Shown piece by piece: positions 35,670-45,233 of a stretch of DNA of 64,000 nt (positions are counted from its first letter, which is position 1; each line of letters opens with the position of its first letter). The stretch is taken from the NCBI GenBank assembly GCA_965199095.1, contig CBDAQM010000007.1:558001-622000 (forward strand), written 5' to 3'. Below the pieces are notes generated by a model. It made no database searches. It saw only the letters and a list, made by a program, of their open reading frames with translations, and was not told the DNA's origin. This stretch comes from LMUY01 sp965199095 (lineage in GTDB: Bacteria; Pseudomonadota; Alphaproteobacteria; Acetobacterales; Acetobacteraceae). The translations under genes and the position numbers were made by a program.

Positions 35670-36997
35670 GATGCCATCCACCCTGGAATGGTTTCCCCCG
35701 CCCACATCGCTTCGACCGGCTGCCTGGCCCGGATCGTGGACCAGCGGTCCCCGTCGATCATGACCTGGGCTGCGAGCGGCCGGGCGTTGTAGGTGGAACT
35801 CATGACAGAACCATAGGCACCTGTATCAAGAATCGCCACACGCGCGTGCGGCGCCAGGATCGGCAACAGGCGTCGTCGCGCGAAGGTGTCGCCCGTTTCG
35901 CAGACCGGCCCGACGACGTCGCTCTCGCTGAACGCGCCCACGGCGTCCGCGGCGGCGACGGGCACGATGGCGTGCCAGGCGTCATACATCGCCGGCCGCA
36001 GCAGGTCGTTCATGGCGGCGTCCAACACGGTGAAGCGACGCCCGGCCGTGGTCTTCGTCAGCACCACGGAGGTCAGCAGCAAACCCGCCGGGCCCGCGAG
36101 CCACCGTCCCGGCTCGATCATCAACTGCACGTCCAGGCCGCCGAGCGTCGCGGCCACCACCCCGGCGAAGGCCGCGGGGGAGCCGTCGGCTTCGTCGCGG
36201 TAGGAGATGCCGAGGCCGCCGCCGCAATCGACGCGGGACACCCCGTGCCCCGCCGCCCGGATGGCCCGGACCAGTTCAGCCACGTGCGTGAAGGCCGTGC
36301 GGTACGGTGCGGTCGCCCCGATCTGGCTGCCGATATGCACGGCCAACCCGACCGGCCGCACGCCGGGCAACGCCGCGGCCTGGGCGTAGAGCGCCGCCGC
36401 CGCATCCAGCCCGATACCGAACTTGTTGTCGGCCCGCCCCGTGGTGATCTTGGCGTGGGTGCCGGCATCCACGTCCGGATTGATGCGCAGCGCGACCGGC
36501 ACCGTGACGCCGGCCGCTGACGCCACCTGCGACAGCATCGCCAGTTCCTCGGCGCTTTCGACGTTAACCTGGGCGATGCCGGCCTGCGCCGCCGCCAGCA
36601 ATTCGGCCGGCTGCTTGCCCACGCCGGAGAAGACGATGCGCTCCGCCGGCACCCCGGCCAGCAGCGCCCGCTGCAGCTCTCCGCCGCTCACCACGTCCGC
36701 CCCGGCGCCGCCGGCCGCCATCAGGCTCAGCACCGCCAGGTGGTCGTTCGCCTTCACCGCATAGTGCACATGCGCCCCCAGTGGCTCGAACGCCGTGCGC
36801 AGCGCGGCCAGGCGCGCGCGCAAGACGCCGGCCGACATCACCCAGCACGGCGTTCCCACCGCGTCGGCGATGGCGGCCAAGGGCACGCCCTCCAGCACCA
36901 GGCCGTCCTGGACGTGCATCCGCAGGAAGGGCCGGGCGGCGAGGAGCTCAGCTAGGCCAGGATCGTCACCGTGATGTCGGGGGGCGAGGGTGTCCAT
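35666..36997 (-). CDS. lysA: Diaminopimelate decarboxylase
   Basis: 443 residues, a fold-type III PLP enzyme. PLP lysine K82 in HYAVKAND, glycine-rich phosphate loop DCGGGLGISY, and CETGD near residue 370 for the partner active site. It converts meso-diaminopimelate to L-lysine. The gene sits between the LptM-like lipoprotein gene and the TIGR02302 gene; upstream argH, frequent in this neighbourhood, is absent. Confidence 0.93.
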   Translation of the reverse strand: MDTLAPRHHGDDPGLAELLAARPFLRMHVQDGLVLEGVPLAAIADAVGTPCWVMSAGVLRARLAALRTAFEPLGAHVHYAVKANDHLAVLSLMAAGGAGADVVSGGELQRALLAGVPAERIVFSGVGKQPAELLAAAQAGIAQVNVESAEELAMLSQVASAAGVTVPVALRINPDVDAGTHAKITTGRADNKFGIGLDAAAALYAQAAALPGVRPVGLAVHIGSQIGATAPYRTAFTHVAELVRAIRAAGHGVSRVDCGGGLGISYRDEADGSPAAFAGVVAATLGGLDVQLMIEPGRWLAGPAGLLLTSVVLTKTTAGRRFTVLDAAMNDLLRPAMYDAWHAIVPVAAADAVGAFSESDVVGPVCETGDTFARRRLLPILAPHARVAILDTGAYGSVMSSTYNARPLAAQVMIDGDRWSTIRARQPVEAMWAGETIPGWMAS

Positions 36998-36998
36998 G

Positions 36999-37121
36999 TC
37001 ACAACGATGGATAGGTGTGGGGGTAAATCACCTGGTCTTGCGGACCAGGCGGCGTCGGGTTGCCTTTTTTCCCGCAGGCGGCCAGCGCCAAAACCGCCAG
37101 CAGAAGCAGCGCCGCCGTCAC
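36999..37121 (-). CDS. LptM-like small lipoprotein
   Basis: 40 residues from GTG at 37121. Hydrophobic VTAALLLLAVLALAAC gives a lipobox (LAAC) with Cys16, followed by GKKGNPTPPG, the sequence typical of LptM/YifL, which helps assemble the LPS translocon LptD. AAGG lies 7 nt before the GTG. One base separates it from lysA. An in-frame TTG at 37202 would give a longer form. Confidence 0.7.
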   Translation of the reverse strand: MTAALLLLAVLALAACGKKGNPTPPGPQDQVIYPHTYPSL

Positions 37122-37164
37122 AGCCGGCCTTGGCGCCGGGGAACGGCCTCCCCCGGGCGGGATG

Positions 37165-37305
37165 TCACAGATTGCCGACAAACTGCCTCCATACTCCGAC
37201 AACGGTATCCCAATCGACGATCAGGACGTACGTGACCGCCACGATGGCGAGCACCACCAAGGTCCGGATCACTTCAACAGTCCGCTCGCTCAAATCCGCC
37301 GGCAA
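37165..37305 (-). CDS. Small single-pass membrane protein, TTG start
   Basis: 46 residues: charged PADLSERTVEV, then VIRTLVVLAIVAVTYVLIV as one transmembrane helix, then WDTVVGVWRQFVGNL. TTG at 37305 is supported by GGAGGA at 37320-37315 with 9 nt spacing. Precedes the LptM-like gene on the same strand. No family known to me. Confidence 0.6.
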   Translation of the reverse strand: MPADLSERTVEVIRTLVVLAIVAVTYVLIVDWDTVVGVWRQFVGNL

Positions 37306-37408
37306 GACGCACTCTCCTCCAATCCACCACTTCGGCGGCCGCATTCTCCCAGGGGCCGGACCCCCGGTGGTCTCGCCCGGCTGATCATCATGCCGCCTAT
37401 GCGCCGGA

Positions 37409-38950
37409 TCAGGGGCGGCCCGCCCGCATGCCCGGCGCCAGCGGCCCCGGGCTACTCCCGGGCACGGCGGCGCGCAACGGCCGTTCGGGCAGGAACAGCA
37501 CGGCCAGGAAGCCGAGCGCCGCGATGACCGCACCGGCCGCGAACGCGCTCGACAGCCCGGCGCGATACGCCCCGAGTATCAGCGCTTGCTGGGCAACGGG
37601 CAGGCTGCCGATCGCCACCACCCCGTTGCCGGCATCGCGCAAACCGCCGGGCAGCCCATACAGGTGGCTGGACAGCACCGCCCCGGACAAGGCCACGCCC
37701 ATGGCCGCGCCCAGCGAGCGGAAGAACGCCGCGGTTGCCGTGGCCGCGCCCAACTCGCTGCGTTCCACGCCGTTCTGGATGGCGGTCGTCAGGTTCGGCA
37801 TCACGAAGCCGATGCCCAGCCCCATGACCACCAGCACCGCCTCGATCGGGGCCGGCCCGACACCCGCATGCGTCGCCCAGGACAGCGCGGCATAGGACAG
37901 CGCCGCCGCGGCCAAGCCCAACACGGGGAACAGCTTGTAGCGACCGGTGCGCGACACCAGCCGCCCGCCGGCGAAGGACGCCACGATCACGCCGCCCATC
38001 ATCGGCGCGATCATCAGCCCGGCACGCGACGGGCTGGCGCCCATAAGCAATTGGAACAGCAACGGCAGGAACACCGCGGCGGCGAACAGCGCCATCGCCG
38101 CCAGCGCGATCACGCCCGCGCCGACCACGAACACCCGGTTGCGGAACAGGTCCGGCGGCAGGATCGGCTGCGCCACCCGCCGCTCGACGGAGACCAGCAG
38201 GCCGAACGCGGCCAGGGTCGCGGCCTCCAGCCCCAGCATCGGCGGCGACAGCCATGGATAGGCGCTGCCGCCCCAGCTCAACAGCAGCAGCAGGCAGCAC
38301 GTGCCGAGCACCAGCAGGACCGCCCCCAGGATGTCCAGCCGTGGCGCCGGGCCGGGCGGCCGGGCCTTCAGCCCCACCCCGATCAACGCCAGCGCCGCCG
38401 CGCCGACCGGCAGGTTGACGTAGAAAATCCACCGCCACGACGCATACTGGGTGATGAAGCCGCCCAGCAGCGGCCCGGCGACGGAACACGCCGCAAACAC
38501 CGCGGCGAACAGCCCTTGGTAGCGGCCACGCTCGCGGGGGGAGACCAGGTCGCCAATCACCGTCTGCGCCAGCACGATCAGGCCGCCCGCACCCAGCCCC
38601 TGCACGGCGCGGAACACGATCAGCTCCGTCATGCCGCCGGCCAGGCCGCACAGGACCGACCCGGCCAGGAACACCAGGATGGAGACGGTGAAGGCCGGCT
38701 TGCGGCCGTATAGGTCACTCAGCCGGCCATACAGCGGGGCGGTCACGGTGCTGGCCACGACGAAGCCCGTCACCACCCAGGACAGATGCTCCAGGCCGCC
38801 AAGCTCGCCGGTGATGCGCGGCAAGGCCGTGGCGACGATGTTCTGGTCCAGCGCCGCCAGCGTCAGCGCCATCATCAGCCCGGTGAGCACCAGCCGCAAT
38901 TCGCGGGGGGATGCTTGCCCCGGCAGGGTCTGCTCCGGTCCGTTCGGCAT
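37409..38950 (-). CDS. DHA2-family MFS multidrug exporter
   Basis: 513 residues, about 14 membrane helices. Motif A-type GRLSDLYGRKP after helix 2 and the LDQNIVATALPRI start of helix 1 (acidic D) are typical of EmrB/QacA drug:proton antiporters. No adaptor or regulator gene is adjacent. Confidence 0.87.
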   Translation of the reverse strand: MPNGPEQTLPGQASPRELRLVLTGLMMALTLAALDQNIVATALPRITGELGGLEHLSWVVTGFVVASTVTAPLYGRLSDLYGRKPAFTVSILVFLAGSVLCGLAGGMTELIVFRAVQGLGAGGLIVLAQTVIGDLVSPRERGRYQGLFAAVFAACSVAGPLLGGFITQYASWRWIFYVNLPVGAAALALIGVGLKARPPGPAPRLDILGAVLLVLGTCCLLLLLSWGGSAYPWLSPPMLGLEAATLAAFGLLVSVERRVAQPILPPDLFRNRVFVVGAGVIALAAMALFAAAVFLPLLFQLLMGASPSRAGLMIAPMMGGVIVASFAGGRLVSRTGRYKLFPVLGLAAAALSYAALSWATHAGVGPAPIEAVLVVMGLGIGFVMPNLTTAIQNGVERSELGAATATAAFFRSLGAAMGVALSGAVLSSHLYGLPGGLRDAGNGVVAIGSLPVAQQALILGAYRAGLSSAFAAGAVIAALGFLAVLFLPERPLRAAVPGSSPGPLAPGMRAGRP

Positions 38951-39017
38951 CAGCGGGCCAGGCGAAGGCAGGGGTGGGTCAGCATGGCCGGGACTGTCGG
39001 ACCGGACGCCCGATTGA

Positions 39018-39521
39018 TCAAGCGCCTGTCTTACGACCCGGGATCAGCGTGGCCAGCGGGACGGGGCGGAAGTCCCAGGCGTCCACGCCGACATCCACCT
39101 GGTGCGGCAGCGGCTTCAAGCGGCCGTGGCTATGGCCATGCAGGTTCCAGGCGCCGCGCCCCATGTCCCGCCAGGTGCGGAACGCGTAGTGGCACAGCAC
39201 CAGCGTCACGCCGTCCACCACGATCTCGGCATAGGTCTGCACGCTCGCCCATCCGGGCGCCGCCGCCGTCGCGGCCGGGTCGTTGTTGCCGGTGACGAGG
39301 TGCTTGCGGCCGGGCAGCAGCGCCAACAGGGCGGCGGCATCCACTCGGCGGCCGACGGCGAAGTCGCCGAGGTGCCACACCTCGTCACCGGGCCCGACCG
39401 TGGCCTGCCAGGCCGCCACCATGGCGGCATCCATGGCCGCGACGGAGGCAAATGGACGCCGATACAGGCCGAGCGCGCCGCCATGGCCAAAATGCGTGTC
39501 CGCCGTGAAGAAGACCGCCAT
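39018..39521 (-). CDS. Metallophosphoesterase
   Basis: 167 residues of the calcineurin-like phosphoesterase fold: FTADTHFGHG (DxH), HLGDFAVG (GD), GNNDP (GNxD), CHYAFR, and HGHSHG. All metal-binding blocks are present. The substrate is unknown. Between it and the next gene (39522-39713) nothing is seen. Confidence 0.87.
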   Translation of the reverse strand: MAVFFTADTHFGHGGALGLYRRPFASVAAMDAAMVAAWQATVGPGDEVWHLGDFAVGRRVDAAALLALLPGRKHLVTGNNDPAATAAAPGWASVQTYAEIVVDGVTLVLCHYAFRTWRDMGRGAWNLHGHSHGRLKPLPHQVDVGVDAWDFRPVPLATLIPGRKTGA

Positions 39522-39713
39522 GGTTGCTGCCTACCGCTACGGTGTGGCGCTTCTGCGTGTGCCCGCACTGTGCGCTGGACGAGGGCCGCCCCCCGAATGT
39601 CGCACTCAGAAGCTCGAAGCGGGGAGGCTTGGTATGCCATAGGACCTGGACTGGCCCAAGACGTGCAGCCAGCGCCATTGGTGCCAAAGCGCGAGGTAAT
39701 GAGCGAATCGGTG

Positions 39714-40088
39714 TTATGAACGCGCACCATCTGCATCGCCAAGTGCTTGTCGAGCCGCCCTTGGCAGCAGCATGCGGTCGTGAACGACGCTCAGGATTTC
39801 AACGACACCATCCGCCGCTACCCGATATACGAGTAAATGTCGCGGCAGCGCGACGCGGTCCTCGACTTCAGTCAGGTTTCGTACGGAACGAAGATGCAAA
39901 GTCCTAACCCCGGGGAGGCGGGGCACTTTACGTGAACCAGGAAGATCATGGACGTCAGCGACGGCCGCTGCAGCCACCAGGATCAACCGGTGATACCGGG
40001 CAGCGGCTGGTATGCCCCACAGCCTGGCGCTTTCGAGCAGGATGGTGTCGATGCGATCTTCCGCGTGACCGACAAGCCGGTAAGACAC
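39714..40088 (-). CDS. RelE/ParE-superfamily toxin
   Basis: 124 residues, resembling ParE: an early helix SARLWGIPAAARYHRLIL, central strands with VRTLHLRSV, and HLLVYRVAADGVVEILSVVHDRM near the end. GTG at 40088 overlaps the antitoxin stop (TAGTG). ParE-type toxins poison gyrase, RelE types cut mRNA; which applies cannot be read here. Confidence 0.82.
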   Translation of the reverse strand: MSYRLVGHAEDRIDTILLESARLWGIPAAARYHRLILVAAAAVADVHDLPGSRKVPRLPGVRTLHLRSVRNLTEVEDRVALPRHLLVYRVAADGVVEILSVVHDRMLLPRAARQALGDADGARS

Positions 40089-40372
40089 TAATCCTGATCG
40101 GCCGCCATGCGTGACCGCAATCGCATCATCGTCCGGTCGTGCAGCTTTGCCGTGTCATCAAATGTCGTCACCGTCACGAAACGGCCAATCTCAACATCGG
40201 CAATGCCAAGTTCGGCCTCAATGGCGATCTCGTCCTCCAACGCAATATCCTCGGCAAACCTTCGCACTGCCTCCACGATGAACTCGCTCTGGCTTGCAAC
40301 ACGCCCCTCTGCGACTTCGCGGTCGATGACCTGCTGGATCTGCTCGGGAAGCTGCACCTGGACCACGTTCAT
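40088..40372 (-). CDS. ParD-like RHH antitoxin
   Basis: 94 residues. VVQVQLPEQIQQVIDREVAEGRVASQSEFIVEAVRRF is a ribbon-helix-helix domain with the ParD-type SxSEFI helix; the C-terminal tail is acidic and would bind the toxin. Antitoxin first, toxin second with one-base overlap is the normal order. The pair probably represses its own promoter. Confidence 0.83.
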   Translation of the reverse strand: MNVVQVQLPEQIQQVIDREVAEGRVASQSEFIVEAVRRFAEDIALEDEIAIEAELGIADVEIGRFVTVTTFDDTAKLHDRTMMRLRSRMAADQD

Positions 40373-40529
40373 GCCGGTAGAGTAGCCCTCGACGGACGTC
40401 CCTGCACGCGTTTTTCGCCGTCGGACCAGGCGTGATAGGTGTGCCTTATACCCGCCTTCGTGCGTTTGAGGCTACGGCAGGCGCCAGCATCCAAGCGCAA
40501 GGGCGATAACCCCTCGGAGACCATGATCC

Positions 40530-42002
40530 ATGCCGAACCCGATCGAGGCGGCCATTCGCGCGGCCGCAGAAAACGTGGTCGAGCTTATCGCGGCCTGGAA
40601 CCGGAGGCGGCTGCCGCGGACGGGCAATCCCTACGTCGTCGGCATCCACGCACCGATGCCAGCGGAACTGACGATCGAGGACCTCGCCGTCACCGGCTCG
40701 ATCCCGGCCGGGTTGGAAGGCCGCTACCTCAAGATGGGGGCGAACCCGGTCCATCACGATGCCTCGGGGCATCACTGGTTCCTGGGCGATGGCATGGTGC
40801 ACGGCCTCGCCATCCGGGGTGGCAAAGTCCTGTGGTACCGCAACCGCTGGATCCAATCGCGCTTGGCTGCCGCCGCACTCGGCCGCACCCCGGCGCCCGG
40901 GCCACGCCGGGGCAGCAACGATACCGTGAACACCAACGTGGTCGCGTTCGGTGGCCGCGCCTTCGCCCTGGTCGAGGCCGGCAGTTTCCCCGTCGAGCTG
41001 TCTCCAACGTTGGAGGAGCAGCGCTACAACCCGTTCGATGGGACGCTCAACGGCTCTTACTCCGGGCATCCGCACCTGGATCCGCTCACCGGCGAACACC
41101 ACGCCATCGCCTATGACGGACGGGTGTGGGATGCCGTCCGCCACGTCGTCGTCTCCGCGGCCGGGCGGGTGATCCGCGACGTGCCGGTCGCGGTGCAGCA
41201 TGGCCCATGCATCCACGATTGCGCCATCACCGCGCGGTTTGTCGTCGTGCTGGACCTCCCGGTCACGTTTTCGATGCGCGCCGTGCTGGGCGGCCATGTC
41301 TTCCCGTTCCGCTGGAACCCGGCGCATCAAGCCCGCGTGGGGCTCCTGCCGCGCAATGGGCAGAGCGGCGACATCATCTGGTGCGATGTCGAGCCCTGCT
41401 TCGTCTTCCACGTGGCCAATGCGTTCGACGACGCGGCGGGCCAGGTCGTGCTGGACGTCATCGTCTATCCCACGATGTTTGCCTCCGGCGCCAGCGGCCT
41501 CGATGCGTTGGGCCGGTTCGAGCGCTGGACGGTGAACCCTGGGACGCGCCGCATTGCGCGACGGGTGATCGACACGACGGCGCAGGAGTTTCCCCGCATC
41601 GATGAGCGCCGCTTCGGCCAGTCCTACCGCTACGTCTATACGGTCGCCGTCCCGGCGGACGGCAACCCGCAGCTCACCGGCGCCACGCAGCTGCACAAGC
41701 ACGATTTGGCAACCGGCCAACACCTCGTGCACGAGTTCGGCGACGGCCACATTCCCGGTGAGTTCGTGTTCGTCCCGGCGCATGCCGATGCGGAGGAGGA
41801 CGAGGGCTGGCTGATGGGCCTGGTGATCAACACGGCGGAAGAAACCACGGATTTCGTCATTCTCGACGCACGACGATTCGAAGCAGCGCCCGTCGCCAGC
41901 ATCCGGCTGCCGCACCGCATCCCGCCGGGCTTCCATGGGAACTGGTTCCCGGACCGCGAGCCGCCCATGTTAGCCGCCACACAAGGGACACTCTCCCGGT
42001 GA
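40530..42002 (+). CDS. Carotenoid cleavage oxygenase family protein
   Basis: 490 residues, seven-bladed propeller family. Iron-ligand histidines are H180 (GHPHLDP), H229 (PCIHDCAIT), H294 (FVFHVANAF) and H469 (PGFHGNW). The family cleaves C=C bonds of carotenoids, stilbenes or lignin-derived compounds. No carotenoid synthesis genes are nearby, so the substrate is open. GTGA overlap couples it to the next gene. Confidence 0.9.
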   Translation: MPNPIEAAIRAAAENVVELIAAWNRRRLPRTGNPYVVGIHAPMPAELTIEDLAVTGSIPAGLEGRYLKMGANPVHHDASGHHWFLGDGMVHGLAIRGGKVLWYRNRWIQSRLAAAALGRTPAPGPRRGSNDTVNTNVVAFGGRAFALVEAGSFPVELSPTLEEQRYNPFDGTLNGSYSGHPHLDPLTGEHHAIAYDGRVWDAVRHVVVSAAGRVIRDVPVAVQHGPCIHDCAITARFVVVLDLPVTFSMRAVLGGHVFPFRWNPAHQARVGLLPRNGQSGDIIWCDVEPCFVFHVANAFDDAAGQVVLDVIVYPTMFASGASGLDALGRFERWTVNPGTRRIARRVIDTTAQEFPRIDERRFGQSYRYVYTVAVPADGNPQLTGATQLHKHDLATGQHLVHEFGDGHIPGEFVFVPAHADAEEDEGWLMGLVINTAEETTDFVILDARRFEAAPVASIRLPHRIPPGFHGNWFPDREPPMLAATQGTLSR

Positions 42003-42364
42003 AGTATACAGCGAAGAAAATTTATCTCAGTTGCGACCGGAAGAAGGTTCGTGAGTGGGCGGCTTATATGCAGGCCCACGTGGACGAGGTTGTGCAGTCA
42101 CTGGTGCAAGAAGGTGTCAGGCACGAAGCGTGGTACATGGGTGAAGATGATGGAGGTCTGTATATCGTCGGCGTCATGGATGTGGATGACCAAGCCGCTT
42201 CGTCGGCTATCACGCAACATTCTTCGCTGTCGGTCGACACGATGCATCGGCAGTTCAAATTGCATTGGGACCGCTCGAGGATAACAGACTTGCACGTAGC
42301 ACCCGGGCAAGCTCCCGCCTTAAAGGGCTGTGAATTACTTCTGGATGCCCGTCGAAATTTTTGA
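41999..42364 (+). CDS. DUF6176-family protein
   Basis: 121 residues with KVREWAAYMQAHVDEVVQSL and EGVRHEAWYMGE, fitting DUF6176, a ferredoxin-like small fold of unknown function. GTG overlaps the oxygenase stop. It may handle the oxygenase product, which is only positional inference. Confidence 0.7.
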   Translation: MKYTAKKIYLSCDRKKVREWAAYMQAHVDEVVQSLVQEGVRHEAWYMGEDDGGLYIVGVMDVDDQAASSAITQHSSLSVDTMHRQFKLHWDRSRITDLHVAPGQAPALKGCELLLDARRNF

Positions 42365-42392
42365 GTTCAGCCGTTTAAGGATGACGGCAAAG

Positions 42393-42490
42393 TTCTCCCT
42401 CTCCCGCTGGGAGAGGGTCGGGGTGAGGGCCCGACGCGCAGGACCGTGCACCTAGCCCTCACCCAACCCTCTCCCAGAAGGAGAGGGCTC
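42393..42490. repeat. Intergenic hairpin repeat, family A, double copy
   Basis: Two hairpins: CTCCCTCTCCC-GCT-GGGAGAGGG (42395-42417) and CCCTCTCCC-AGAA-GGAGAGGG (42468-42488), about 50 bp apart and in the same overall arrangement as 33044-33140. Lies between convergent genes. Confidence 0.75.
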
Positions 42491-42549
42491 TTACAGGCCG
42501 TGTTGAGGTGATCGCGATTGAGGCGACCTTCAAGCAAGCGCAGCTTTGA

Positions 42550-43899
42550 TCAGGCGTCTCGCCGGGCCGCCGGCGTCGACCACGGGTCCGGCGGACGGTC
42601 CAGGCCCATATTCTCCCGCAACGTCGTCCCGCGGTAGCCCGGCGGGCGCAGCCCGCGGCGGCGGAGTTCCGGCACCACCAGGTCGACGAAATCGCGCAGG
42701 CACCGCGGCTGCACCGGGATCGACAGCACGAAGCCGTCGCACGCCTTGCCGCGATACCAGTCCTCCAGCACGTCGGCCACCTGCGCGGCCGTGCCGCGGA
42801 CCATGCTGCCGCCCATGGAAGGCAGGATGCGCTCGTACGTCTGCCGCACCGTCAGACGCTCGCGCGACGCCATCTCCAGCACAGAGCGGCCGATCGCCGT
42901 GCCGCCCAGCGCCTCGCCGGCGAAGCCCGGCATGGGGCCGTCCAGCGGCAGGCCCGTCACATCCATCCCGACCACCTTGGACAGGTAGGTGACGGCCAGC
43001 GGTTCCGGGATCAGCGCTTGCAGTTCCTGGAACAAATCCTCCGCCTCGGCCTCGCTGCGGCCGACCAGCACGCTCATGCCGGGCAGTATCTTCAACTGGT
43101 CCGGATCGCGGCCATACTTCGCCATGCGGCCCTTGATGTCGGCGTATTCGCGCTGCGCCTCGCCCTTGTCGCTCGCCGCGCCGAACAGCGCCTCCCCGCC
43201 ATAGGCCGCCAGCTCCTTGCCTGCCTCCGACTGCCCGGCCATGAACACGACGGGCTGACCCTGCGGCGTGCGCCCGATATTGAGCGGTCCCTTGACCTGG
43301 AAGTGCTTGCCGCGATGGTTGGTCAGCCGCACGCGACCCGGGTCCAGGTAGCGGCCGGTCGCCTTGTCCTGCACGAAGGCGTCCTCGGCCCAGGAATCCC
43401 ACAGCGCCCGCACCACGTCCAGGCTCTCGCGGGCGCGCTCATAGCGTTCCTGGCGCCCCATGTGCTCGTCGCGGTTGAAGTTCTTGGCATCCTCAACATA
43501 CTGCGTCGTGACCAGGTTCCAGGCCGCACGGCCGCCGCTGATATGGTCCAGCGAGGCGAATTTGCGGGCGATCAGATACGGCTCCTCGAAGCTGGTCGTG
43601 GCGGTGGCGACGAAACCGATATGCTTCGTGTGCTGCGACAGCGCTGCGAACAGGGTGACGGGCTCGAACACCGCCGGGCGGTCGCTGGGGCTGGTGGCCG
43701 CGAACAGCGCGGGCTTGTCCATCTGGCGGACACCGTTGCCGTCGGCCAGGAAGATCATGTCGAGCCCGCCTTCCTCGGCGAGCTTGGCGGTGGCGATCAT
43801 GGCGTCCAACTGCATGGTGACGCTGGGAAAGGCATCCCGGTGCCGCCAACCGCCCAAATGGCCGCCGAGCGCGCCGCCATTCGCCGCGAGGATCATCAT
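42550..43899 (-). CDS. LLM flavin-dependent monooxygenase 1 (NtaA/SnaA/DszA type)
   Basis: 449 residues. GGHLGGWRHRDAF at the start, FLADGNGVR, VATATTSFEEPYLIARKFASLDHISGGRAAWNLVTT (about 85-125) and VVFMAGQSEAGKELAA are characteristic of the NtaA/SnaA/SoxA/DszA group. These use reduced flavin to oxidise N- or S-containing compounds. ATG at 43899 overlaps the stop of the related upstream gene. Last gene of the operon. Confidence 0.88.
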   Translation of the reverse strand: MMILAANGGALGGHLGGWRHRDAFPSVTMQLDAMIATAKLAEEGGLDMIFLADGNGVRQMDKPALFAATSPSDRPAVFEPVTLFAALSQHTKHIGFVATATTSFEEPYLIARKFASLDHISGGRAAWNLVTTQYVEDAKNFNRDEHMGRQERYERARESLDVVRALWDSWAEDAFVQDKATGRYLDPGRVRLTNHRGKHFQVKGPLNIGRTPQGQPVVFMAGQSEAGKELAAYGGEALFGAASDKGEAQREYADIKGRMAKYGRDPDQLKILPGMSVLVGRSEAEAEDLFQELQALIPEPLAVTYLSKVVGMDVTGLPLDGPMPGFAGEALGGTAIGRSVLEMASRERLTVRQTYERILPSMGGSMVRGTAAQVADVLEDWYRGKACDGFVLSIPVQPRCLRDFVDLVVPELRRRGLRPPGYRGTTLRENMGLDRPPDPWSTPAARRDA

Positions 43900-45233
43900 A
43901 GTGCGGCCGTCCATCGGCTGGGCGGGTCCGGCAGGCCCAGATGGCCGCGCAGCGTCGTTGCCTCGTATTCGGTGCGGAACAGGCCGCGCCGCTGCAACTC
44001 GGGCACTACCAGTTCCACCACGTCGCGCAGGCCGCGCGGCTGCACCGGGGCCAGGATGGTGAAGCCGTCGCCCGCCTTGGCGCGCCACCACTCCTCCATG
44101 AGGTCGGCCACCTCGGCGGGGCTGCCCTTGAACATCGGGCCGCCGATCGCCGGCAGCAGCCGCTCGTACGCCTGCCGCACCGTCAGTCCTTCGCGGCGGA
44201 TCATGTCCAGCATGTAGCGGCGCAGGCTGCTGCCGCCGACCACCTCGTCCGGGATGTCGGCCGGGACCGGGCCGTCGACGTCACACCCGGTCAAGTCGCA
44301 GGTCAGTTGCTTGGACAGGTAATGCACGCCCAACGTGGGCGAGATGAGCGATTGCAGCTCCTGGTAAAGCTGTTCCGCCTCGGCCGTGGTGGGGCCGACG
44401 AAGATGGTGGCGCCGGGCAGGATCTTCAGGGCATCCGGATGGCGGCCGAACTTCGCCATGCGTCCCTTGATGTCGGCATAAGCGCGGATGCAATCCTCCT
44501 TGGTGCTGCCGGCGCCGAACAATGCGTCGGCATACTTGGCCGCCAACTGCATCCCCAGGTCCGACTGCCCGGCCATGAACACGACCGGCCGGCCCTGCGG
44601 CGTCCGCGGCAGGCTCAGCGGGCCTTTCACGGTGAAGTGCCGCCCGGCATGGTCGATCGGCGCCACGCGCGCGGGGTCAAGGTATCGCCCGCTGGCCTTG
44701 TCCTGCGGAAAGGCGTCCGGCGCCCAGCTATCCCATAGCGCAGTCACCACCTCGTAGAACTCCTCCGCCCGGGCGTAGCGGTCCTCGCGCCCCACCCCCT
44801 CCGTCCGGCTGAAGTTGAGCGCGTCGCCGGGGTTGGACGCGGTGACCAGGTTCCAGCCGGCGCGGCCCTTGCTGATATGGTCCATGGAGCTGAAGCGGCG
44901 CGCCACCATCCAGGGCTCTTCAAACGTGCTGGTGGCGGTCGCGACCAGGCCGAGCCGGCTGGTGGCCATGGCAACCGCCGACAGCAATGTGGTCGGCTCG
45001 AACATCGCCGGGCGGGCGGAGGGGAAGTTGGCGGCGAACAGCGCCGGACGCTCCATCTCGCGCACCCCGTTGCCGTCGGCCAGGAACACGGCGTCGAACT
45101 TGCCGCGTTCGGCGGTGCGCGCCATCTCGACGACCGCCTCCAGGTTCATGACGCTGTCGTCGAACGCGTCGCGATGGCGCCAGCCGCCCAGATGGCCCCC
45201 CACCATGTTGGGGATGGTGACCAGGTGCATCAT
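43896..45233 (-). CDS. LLM flavin-dependent monooxygenase 2 (NtaA/SnaA/DszA type)
   Basis: 445 residues, close paralogue of the next gene (shared GGHLGGWRHRDAF, FLADGNGVRxMxxPALFAA, KAxGRYLDPxRV). ATG at 45233 overlaps the ABC ATPase stop. Same predicted chemistry; it needs a flavin reductase, which is not encoded in this operon. Confidence 0.88.
   Translation of the reverse strand: MMHLVTIPNMVGGHLGGWRHRDAFDDSVMNLEAVVEMARTAERGKFDAVFLADGNGVREMERPALFAANFPSARPAMFEPTTLLSAVAMATSRLGLVATATSTFEEPWMVARRFSSMDHISKGRAGWNLVTASNPGDALNFSRTEGVGREDRYARAEEFYEVVTALWDSWAPDAFPQDKASGRYLDPARVAPIDHAGRHFTVKGPLSLPRTPQGRPVVFMAGQSDLGMQLAAKYADALFGAGSTKEDCIRAYADIKGRMAKFGRHPDALKILPGATIFVGPTTAEAEQLYQELQSLISPTLGVHYLSKQLTCDLTGCDVDGPVPADIPDEVVGGSSLRRYMLDMIRREGLTVRQAYERLLPAIGGPMFKGSPAEVADLMEEWWRAKAGDGFTILAPVQPRGLRDVVELVVPELQRRGLFRTEYEATTLRGHLGLPDPPSRWTAAL

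Noticed and set aside
33270..35792. An 840-codon open frame opposite the TIGR02302 gene
   Set aside because: Low-complexity Arg/His/Gln sequence with no domain; the opposite strand has a recognised family with membrane helices.
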